From Prochlorococcus sp. AG-363-P19 (GTDB lineage: Bacteria; Cyanobacteriota; Cyanobacteriia; PCC-6307; Cyanobiaceae), in the NCBI GenBank assembly GCA_003280055.1, contig QCGG01000001.1, forward strand, positions 62,001-126,000: 64,000 bases of DNA, read 5' to 3'. Below, piece after piece: positions 58,704 to 64,000 of the stretch. Numbering within the stretch: position 1 is the stretch's first letter; each line of letters starts with the position of its first letter. The notes beneath the pieces were generated by a model. That model did no database searches and was not told the origin of the DNA. It worked only from the letters and a program-made list of their open reading frames with translations. The translations under genes and the position numbers were made by a program.

Positions 58704-59573
58704 TTAAATATTACATAATTTCTTTATTACAATCTCAAGAATCTTTATCACCATCTTGTCAGATTCAATTTTTTTTCTTGTTTCTAGTTCCTTTAAGGAG
58801 TCCTTTGCTTGTAAACGCATAAGAGATAAGGCAGAGTTTCTTCTTACTATTGCACTTTGATCATTTAGCTTTGCTTGAAGTTTTGATTCCACCCATTTTT
58901 GATTGTCTAATTCCCCCAATATGGTCACCGCCTCTGCGCGGACTTCACATGACTTATCGTCCATCGCTGAAATGAGAATATTTTTTGCTTCTTCATCACC
59001 TAAAGATTGGATTTGATCGCCTATTGCTGCTATTGCGGCCGCCCGGATTTCCATATGTCTTGATTTGGCTGCAATTTTTAGTGTTTGTGGAGCTTCAGCT
59101 CCAACAAAAGCTATCCCCCAACTTGCTAATCCTTTCTGCATTGCAGAGCTTTTTGGATTCATAAGTACTAATTGCAATAGATCGACAGCCTGTTTCCCAA
59201 AGATTGCCATTGCTCCAGCTGCTGAACCTTGAACAACAGGATCTTTATCATTTATGAGAGCTTTCAACAGATCAGGTAATGCACTTGGGTCTCCTATGAG
59301 TTTTAGAGTTTTCGCGGCTGCTCTTCTTATGATTACGTTTTTGCTGTGAATTAAAGCTTTTCTAAGTGCAGGAGTTGCGACTTTGCCAGTTACCCCTAAG
59401 GCTTCAGAGAAGGTGCGTCTTACCAGTCCTCTAGAGTCTCCTAGCCCAGAAATCATACGATTAATATTTTCAGGATCTTTTCTTGGCACTTTGCCATTTC
59501 TTAAAATGACTGTTAATTCTTCTGCTAGCTTGTCAGCCTCCGAGGTGCTAAGTAATTCTTCTTGACGGGTCAC
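58704..59573 (-). CDS. HEAT-repeat bilin lyase-like protein (CpeF/MpeV or MpeU group)
   Basis: 289 residues, at least five HEAT/PBS-lyase repeats, for example LGDSRGLVRRTFSEALG, LIHSKNVIIRRAAAKTL, LINDKDPVVQGSAAGAM and SMDDKSCEVRAEAVTILGEL. The size and repeat pattern fit CpeF/MpeV or MpeU, lyases acting on phycoerythrin beta or alpha subunits; which one cannot be settled. It lies in opposite orientation between cpeZ and cpeY. The extra lyase would fit CpeB having three bilin sites. Confidence 0.75.
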   Translation of the reverse strand: MTRQEELLSTSEADKLAEELTVILRNGKVPRKDPENINRMISGLGDSRGLVRRTFSEALGVTGKVATPALRKALIHSKNVIIRRAAAKTLKLIGDPSALPDLLKALINDKDPVVQGSAAGAMAIFGKQAVDLLQLVLMNPKSSAMQKGLASWGIAFVGAEAPQTLKIAAKSRHMEIRAAAIAAIGDQIQSLGDEEAKNILISAMDDKSCEVRAEAVTILGELDNQKWVESKLQAKLNDQSAIVRRNSALSLMRLQAKDSLKELETRKKIESDKMVIKILEIVIKKLCNI

Positions 59574-59748
59574 AGGAATTAAGAGGCTTGGAGAGGTTTA
59601 TTGGATTATTGATAGCTTTTAAATAATTTAACTAGAACTACTAATACCATAGGAAGTTTAAAGCATGAATTAAATTCACTGAATTTAGCAGAAGTTTTTT
59701 TTCTTCTCATAATGAAAAAATCAATTTAGCTCTAGGTATCAAAAATCC

Positions 59749-61077
59749 GTGAGAACTAGCCCGTTTGATAATTTGCCCCCTCTCCTTTACGAGGAGGCAT
59801 TGGAAATCCTTGCTACTCCAATTAGTGATTTGAAGATATCTAGCGATTATTACAAGGCTGCTTTTCACTTGGCTAAATATCCAGGAGTCCATACAGAAAA
59901 TGTGTTGATTTGTCTGTTGAAAAATAAAAGTTTAGAGCAAGCAGTAGTCATAGCTCAAAGGAAGGCAATTGATACACTCGCGAAGCTTAGATGTGTTCGT
60001 GCTATTCCCATCATAGGTACTTATTTATATAGCAATGATCCTTATCTTGTTGAAAATGCGGCGTTAGCATTAAAGGAACTTGACTGTAAAAATGTTGATT
60101 TACTGGAGAAGATGATTTCACTTTTAGATGACCCTAATCAGCATAGAAGGGCTCTGATCAAGAGTATTACAGCTTTGGGGGATTCAAGAGCATTAGATAA
60201 GATCAGGGTCTTTGCCGAAGATCTTGCTTTGCCTCAGGCTGTCCGGGGCGCGTCAATTTCTGCTCTCTCAGTTTTAAATGGTGAAAAGGATAAGCTTGAT
60301 GAACTACATATTTATCTAAATGATGACAATCAAAACAATCGACATTGTGCTTTTAATGACTTGCTTGATTCAGGAGATTTTAAGCAATTAGGGGTATTAT
60401 TAAGAGCGCCAATTTCCCCTTCATTTCGCCTTACTGCAATTCAAAAGCTTTGGTCTACAGGCTCAAAACATGATAATTTGACTCAATTAATAAATTTGAT
60501 AGATAATTTGATTATTGATGATCCAAGAGAAATAGATCTTTCTTTGAGATATCAGGAGAGACCTGAAAATAGTTTTCTTATCAGTGAGTTATTTTCAACA
60601 GATTTTCAACATTGTTATTTAGCGCTAAGGACCTTGCTTGGTAGAGAGACATTTGATTTATGGCCATTGATTGAAGATGTATGGAAGCAAGCATATAAGG
60701 ATTATGGTGCTATATACTTTTTGATACAGTTGTTTAGATTGCAGTCTGGTTGGACTAGAAGAAGTCTTCTTAAGATTGAAGAGCTGCTCTTTTTCTCTCT
60801 TAGTGATAGTTGGCCTGATTATATGAAATTTAGGCCCATATCTATTCTTCTGATATCCACTTTGAAGCCAGACTTTCTAGTTCTTAAGTCTGTTCAATGG
60901 CTTTGTCCTGAAAAGAATCCATACTGGGCTTCACGCTATGCAGCTTTAATGGCAATAGAGAAAAAATTAGCCGAAGTGCCGGCACATCATATTGCAGCAA
61001 AACTTCAAAATTCTCTTGATGACCCAAATGACTTTGTTAGGTTCAAAGCGGAAAATATTCGCTTAAAATATTGTTAA
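59749..61077 (+). CDS. cpeY: Phycoerythrin alpha bilin lyase CpeY-like
   Basis: 442 residues, HEAT/Armadillo repeats in the N-terminal half: AFHLAKYPGVHTENVLICL, ALAALKELDC-like YLVENAALALKEL, LDDPNQHRRALIKSITALGD. The length and arrangement match CpeY, which with CpeZ attaches phycoerythrobilin to Cys82 of CpeA. The C-terminal part ends WASRYAALMAIEKKL, also HEAT-like. Start at 59749 is GTG. Its 175-base upstream gap is shared with the divergent CpeF-like gene and should hold promoters for both. Confidence 0.88.
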   Translation: MRTSPFDNLPPLLYEEALEILATPISDLKISSDYYKAAFHLAKYPGVHTENVLICLLKNKSLEQAVVIAQRKAIDTLAKLRCVRAIPIIGTYLYSNDPYLVENAALALKELDCKNVDLLEKMISLLDDPNQHRRALIKSITALGDSRALDKIRVFAEDLALPQAVRGASISALSVLNGEKDKLDELHIYLNDDNQNNRHCAFNDLLDSGDFKQLGVLLRAPISPSFRLTAIQKLWSTGSKHDNLTQLINLIDNLIIDDPREIDLSLRYQERPENSFLISELFSTDFQHCYLALRTLLGRETFDLWPLIEDVWKQAYKDYGAIYFLIQLFRLQSGWTRRSLLKIEELLFFSLSDSWPDYMKFRPISILLISTLKPDFLVLKSVQWLCPEKNPYWASRYAALMAIEKKLAEVPAHHIAAKLQNSLDDPNDFVRFKAENIRLKYC

Positions 61078-61142
61078 TATTAGAGGCTTGACTTCAAAGA
61101 TAATATTCAAAGTCAATCAATAGACTGCTTGCCTTTGTTGTT

Positions 61143-61748
61143 TCAATTGGACCAGTTTTGTTTGATCCGATCTTGATAGGATTCAACTTTGTCAAAGAGT
61201 AAAGGCCCATTTTTTGAGCCCCATATTATTTCACCTGTATTGCTATCGATCCCCTGGTCGAGGCTAATTAAAATATTTCTATTGATTTCTACTTTGCTAG
61301 TTAAGAAAGTCTTTTTGCCTTTATTTTTAATGAGGCATCTTCCTCCAGGCTCAACATTACCTAGGAAATGTTCAGCTCCAACTTGTTTGAAATACATATC
61401 ACACCCCTTTCTCTCTATTATCTGGTTAGTTTGTATTTCACTTAAGAGTTCAGGGTGGGAACCGGCACCGGCAATTCTATGTGAATTATTTAAACCATAA
61501 CATTTAAAAACAATAATGCCATTATCCTTGATAAGGACTTTGTTTATTGATTGTCTATATGGGGTCCAAGGAGAATAGTCTTTACTTTGTTCACAATAGA
61601 AGCCTGGGCCATTTAGTATCTTCCAGTCGATAGGCACGAAAAACGTATTGATATGATCAAATAGACGAGCATTTTGAGAAGACTGCTTTTTGTTTGAGAA
61701 TTTCCCTGCCAAGACTTTGCTGAAATCAATAACTTCCTGGGATAACAT
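61143..61748 (-). CDS. cpeT: CpeT-type bilin lyase
   Basis: 201 residues, the CpeT/CpcT family size. Recognisable segments are RLFDHINTFFVPIDWKILNG near the N-terminus and GPGFYCEQSKDYSPWTPYRQ, which match family positions, and later RKGCDMYFKQVGAEHFLGNVE with PGGRCLIKN. CpcT/CpeT proteins are beta-barrels that attach or chaperone bilin to Cys153/165 of beta subunits, here presumably Cys163 of CpeB. It is 11 bases after cpeS on the minus strand. Confidence 0.9.
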   Translation of the reverse strand: MLSQEVIDFSKVLAGKFSNKKQSSQNARLFDHINTFFVPIDWKILNGPGFYCEQSKDYSPWTPYRQSINKVLIKDNGIIVFKCYGLNNSHRIAGAGSHPELLSEIQTNQIIERKGCDMYFKQVGAEHFLGNVEPGGRCLIKNKGKKTFLTSKVEINRNILISLDQGIDSNTGEIIWGSKNGPLLFDKVESYQDRIKQNWSN

Positions 61749-61759
61749 ATAGGATATTT

Positions 61760-62290
61760 TTAGAGAAGACGTATTTCAGAAGAAAAGGAAGTTTGTAGAA
61801 TGCCAGATCCCTCAGATGTTTTGATAATAGAAGCTCTACATCTTACATTGTTTGAAATGAACCATATTTTTTCTTCGACAATTGATTGATCATAGGTTGT
61901 TTCAAGAATCAATGTCCCCTCGGAAGAGAAATGATATTTAGAAATTGATTGTATTTTTTCTGCATAACCTACACTTCTAATCAGCCTACCTTCTTGTTTG
62001 TTTATGGGTATTGGAATTAAAAGACATGAACCGTATCTTTCGGCTTCACTTTTCTCGTCTGTGTATTCACTTGATAAACTCCATTCCATTTTGAAGGGAA
62101 GCAAACCATTGGTTCCTGATATATTCTTTTCATTTGAAAGTAATTGCTTAACTTCTATGCTGCTAGGGTTTATTTTTTTAATAGTGATAAGGCTAATTGT
62201 TTCTTCAAATTGTTGAAAGGCCAGTGAGTGAGTACTTCTCATTGAGCGCCACTTTCCTTCACTAAGTGATATGAATTTCTCAACTCTCAT
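61760..62290 (-). CDS. cpeS: CpeS-type bilin lyase
   Basis: 176 residues, lipocalin-like. The N-terminus MRVEKFISLSEGKWRSMRSTHSLAFQQFE is the CpeS/CpcS signature, and LLIPIPINKQEGRLIRSVGYAE and EEKIWFISNNVRCRASII follow. CpeS attaches phycoerythrobilin to Cys82 of CpeB in characterised systems. Its start overlaps the stop of the upstream repeat protein by 11 bases, so the two are translationally coupled. Confidence 0.93.
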   Translation of the reverse strand: MRVEKFISLSEGKWRSMRSTHSLAFQQFEETISLITIKKINPSSIEVKQLLSNEKNISGTNGLLPFKMEWSLSSEYTDEKSEAERYGSCLLIPIPINKQEGRLIRSVGYAEKIQSISKYHFSSEGTLILETTYDQSIVEEKIWFISNNVRCRASIIKTSEGSGILQTSFSSEIRLL

Positions 62291-62591
62291 CTAAGGATGT
62301 TGATGACTTGAAACGCTCTATATCTTCTCTAGCCTTTTTATCAAGGAGTTCAAGATCTTGGCGAGCCTTTTTATCAAGTCGCTCAAGATCTTCTCTAGCC
62401 TTTTGATCAATTCGTTCAACATCCTCCCTGGCCCTTTGGTCTACTAACTCAATATCTTCTTTGGCTCTTTGAATCATTCGAACCATAGAATCTACCATCA
62501 TTGACATTGCCATTGGTACCTTTTTCCCTGAGGGCGTCAATGAAGATTGTTCATCCGGACGGTCATTTGAAGGAGGCCGGAAGTGTGCCAT
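62280..62591 (-). CDS. Eleven-residue-repeat helical protein in the PE cluster
   Basis: 103 residues, no recognised family. Residues 1-26 are polar and Pro/Ser-rich; 27-40 (PMAMSMMVDSMVRM) are Met-rich; 43-97 are five tandem copies of an 11-residue unit, consensus AREDIERxDKK with Ala at 1, Ile/Val/Leu at 5 and Val/Ile/Leu/Phe at 8. That is a hendecad pattern for a long amphipathic helix or right-handed coiled coil. It overlaps cpeS by 11 bases and lies next to the linker gene. Function unknown; a scaffold or membrane-surface role in PE assembly is possible. Confidence 0.75.
   Translation of the reverse strand: MAHFRPPSNDRPDEQSSLTPSGKKVPMAMSMMVDSMVRMIQRAKEDIELVDQRAREDVERIDQKAREDLERLDKKARQDLELLDKKAREDIERFKSSTSLDES
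62301..62465 (-). repeat. Five tandem 33-base units encoding hendecads
   Basis: The region encodes residues 43-97 of the small cpeS-linked protein as five in-frame 33-base copies. On the given strand the units share AAG-ATC-TTC-style codons around GATCTTGGCGAGCC and GATCTTCTCTAGCC. DNA identity between copies is only partial while the peptide is well kept, so selection acts on protein level. Such repeats can gain or lose units by slippage. Confidence 0.8.
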
Positions 62592-62740
62592 AGTTTGAAG
62601 TCTTTGTTGAAACCTTAATCAGCTCTAGTGCAAGGAGATTTTATCGTCATGAAATTGCTTTCATTGATCGATCAACTTTCCCATTCTTAATTCTGCTCCT
62701 ATAGGCAGGTCACTAATCATTTTAGTACTTTATTAGGTGA

Positions 62741-62750
62741 GTAGTACTAC
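62741..62750. repeat. Perfect palindrome between linker and repeat-protein genes
   Basis: GTAGTACTAC is a perfect 10-base palindrome within the 217-base gap 62592-62808. Another AGTACT lies at 62724-62729, and GTCAC (62709-62713) pairs with GTGAC (62755-62759) around both. A possible operator for the minus-strand coil-cpeS-cpeT run. No terminator T run or gene is otherwise visible in this gap. Confidence 0.4.
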
Positions 62751-62808
62751 CTTGGTGACTAGATTGAAATTCTCAAATGTTGGCATTGCGAATAATTCAG
62801 GTTGCTTT

Positions 62809-63666
62809 TCAGGGCAGAAGCTCTTCTAATAGTTGAGCGACCCCGCTGGGGGTATGGGTCAAAGTAGGTCTATTGTTAATTGAATTGTCGCTTGTTGCAA
62901 AGCCTTTAGTTAGCTTAGCCAGCCTTATAAAACTGGAAGCTGCTAACCCACATGGTGAATTCCAGGAGCGAGGATAGGGAACCACATCTGAACCAAAAGC
63001 TTCTTGATATTCAGATGAATCAATTAATGCATTTATATGACTATCAAAACCTGTTTCTTTGAGCCTTTCAATGTGTCTGATGATTTCTTCTTGGTTTTCT
63101 GGAGCTCGACCAAGAATGTGCTTAAAACTTAGTTCAATGCAACGTTGTTGATTGACGGATTCAAAGTAGTGAGTCCTGTAGAAAGGAGACTTGGCTAACC
63201 CTCTTATGAACTCTTTGATAGTGATGTCGCCATTTCTCAGTCTTCTTTCAAGGTCTATTGATCTTTCGCTATCCATTATTTGGAAATTCCCGTATATTTG
63301 CCTATAGGCTGCTTTGATAGCTAGGTGATAAGAACTATCGTCGTGTGGCTGAACCTTATCGAAAGTAAAAGCATTGGATGCAGAAGAGCAATTAGGCTTT
63401 GGGCCGATAGGAGCTTGGCCTTTTAAATATGATTCTCTTTTGAAGGAACTTATCAGAAGATTTTCACTTATTGAGCTTTCTAAAGCGTTTAAGGACCTTG
63501 CATTTGGGATAAAAGTGTTAGGTTGACCTGGCATGCAGCCAGCATTGGAACACATTATGTAGGTCATATCAGTGCTGCCACAGAATCTTGACTTGGCATA
63601 GCCGACCTGTTCTTCAAATAAATTAAAGGCCCCAAATTTAACAGCTGCATAAGGTATTGAGTACAT
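62809..63666 (-). CDS. Phycoerythrin-associated linker (PpeC/MpeC-like)
   Basis: 285 residues. A phycobilisome linker (PBS_linker) domain spans about 110-235: AYRQIYGNFQIMDSERSIDLE, DITIKEFIRGLAKSPFYRTHY, RCIELSFKHILGRAPENQEE, ALIDSSEYQEAFGSDVVPYPR. The N-terminal 95 residues are not linker; they hold Cys29, Cys39 and Cys44. Gamma-type PE linkers such as MpeC carry a bilin on an N-terminal cysteine, so this extension may be chromophorylated. It would join PE to itself or the membrane. It heads the minus-strand run linker, repeat protein, cpeS, cpeT. Confidence 0.9.
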   Translation of the reverse strand: MYSIPYAAVKFGAFNLFEEQVGYAKSRFCGSTDMTYIMCSNAGCMPGQPNTFIPNARSLNALESSISENLLISSFKRESYLKGQAPIGPKPNCSSASNAFTFDKVQPHDDSSYHLAIKAAYRQIYGNFQIMDSERSIDLERRLRNGDITIKEFIRGLAKSPFYRTHYFESVNQQRCIELSFKHILGRAPENQEEIIRHIERLKETGFDSHINALIDSSEYQEAFGSDVVPYPRSWNSPCGLAASSFIRLAKLTKGFATSDNSINNRPTLTHTPSGVAQLLEELLP

Positions 63667-63910
63667 TTTAGATTTTGATGTAGTGGGACCTTTGTTCGTA
63701 AAGTAGATTCGGGATCTAATCTATTTAAATGCTATCAGTTAAATGGATAAAATAGTTAATTAACAAACCTTTAGAATGATTCTTCGCATTTCTAATGAAA
63801 TGGAATTTCTTCTAGACTCTGAATACAATATTTTCTGAGATGAAATCTATATCTTTAAAGGATAAGATTGGAGAGGCTGTTAGCCAATTATGCCTGTCAA
63901 GAAATATAGA

Positions 63911-64000
63911 CTAATTGTTATTTTTACCAAGGCCAGGACGGTTTTTTATAAAAAGTTTGCTCAGCTCAGTATCCACACCAAGTTCATTTGGTAGTCGAAT
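63911..64000 (-). CDS. Possible C-terminal end of a minus-strand gene (window edge)
   Basis: The minus frame is open from the window end to TAG at 63911-63913, giving 29 residues that end KNRPGLGKNN. It is too short to assign. The same strand as the linker gene and a 240-base gap before it are compatible with an upstream gene. On the plus strand a frame from an ATG near 63891 also runs about 35 codons, so coding is not certain. Confidence 0.3.
   Translation of the reverse strand: MRLPNELGVDTELSKLFIKNRPGLGKNNN

Noticed and set aside
62649-62687. Twelve-codon ORF after AAGGAG in the gap beyond the repeat-protein gene
   Set aside because: Ribosome-site-like sequence but the peptide is too short to support without conservation data.
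63777-63839. Twenty-codon plus-strand ORF upstream of the linker gene
   Set aside because: No upstream ribosome site and nothing distinctive in the peptide; chance ORF is more likely.

Overview
The window looks like chromosome from a low-light-adapted Prochlorococcus. It carries a compact phycoerythrin (PE-III type) cluster with no core phycobilisome genes, single-copy picocyanobacterial housekeeping genes (chlD, ndhCKJ, rubA-ycf48-psbEFLJ), AT-leaning composition, short intergenic gaps and no insertion sequences. I saw no tRNA, rRNA or CRISPR array. The genus is inferred from gene content and protein character; I could not run a strain match.

Layout. (1) 1-20.7 kb is mostly core: a phosphohexomutase tail, rdgB, a carotenoid oxygenase, hisB, fabI, a thioredoxin-like protein, a DegT aminotransferase, a NUDIX hydrolase, folK, chlD, an MCE/ABC lipid-transport pair, a YvcK-like protein, ndhCKJ, rubA-ycf48-psbEFLJ, mtnP, a UDP-glucose dehydrogenase and hisS. 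(2) 20.8-34.6 kb is a surface-polysaccharide locus: a GT4 glycosyltransferase, AsnB, an EpsG/Wzy-like polymerase, an ABC flippase, a nucleotide-sugar dehydrogenase and a UDP-glucuronate 4-epimerase on the minus strand; Wza-like, Wzz-like and outer-membrane barrel proteins on the plus strand.

(3) 34.5-47.9 kb is the most unusual region. It holds a 2190-residue polyketide synthase with order KS-(no AT)-DH-ER-KR-ACP-terminal reductase. Around it lie an MFS carrier, an MGDG-synthase-like glycosyltransferase, a membrane GT2 glycosyltransferase, a membrane alpha/beta hydrolase and a cytochrome P450, mostly on one strand with overlapping ends. The sequence suggests a reduced acyl chain released as aldehyde or alcohol and then glycosylated, a compact parallel to heterocyst glycolipid synthesis. 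The product is inferred.

(4) 48-56.5 kb holds a flavoprotein-SelD fusion, a CCA-adding-type enzyme, UvrD/PcrA helicase, two glycosyltransferases and a 71-residue helical protein. (5) 56.5-63.7 kb is the PE cluster: cpeB, cpeA, cpeZ, a CpeF/MpeV-like HEAT protein, cpeY, cpeT, cpeS, a small protein built of 11-residue helical repeats, and a PE-associated linker with an N-terminal cysteine-bearing extension. The lyases attach bilins to CpeA/CpeB; the linker and perhaps the repeat protein would organise PE at the thylakoid.
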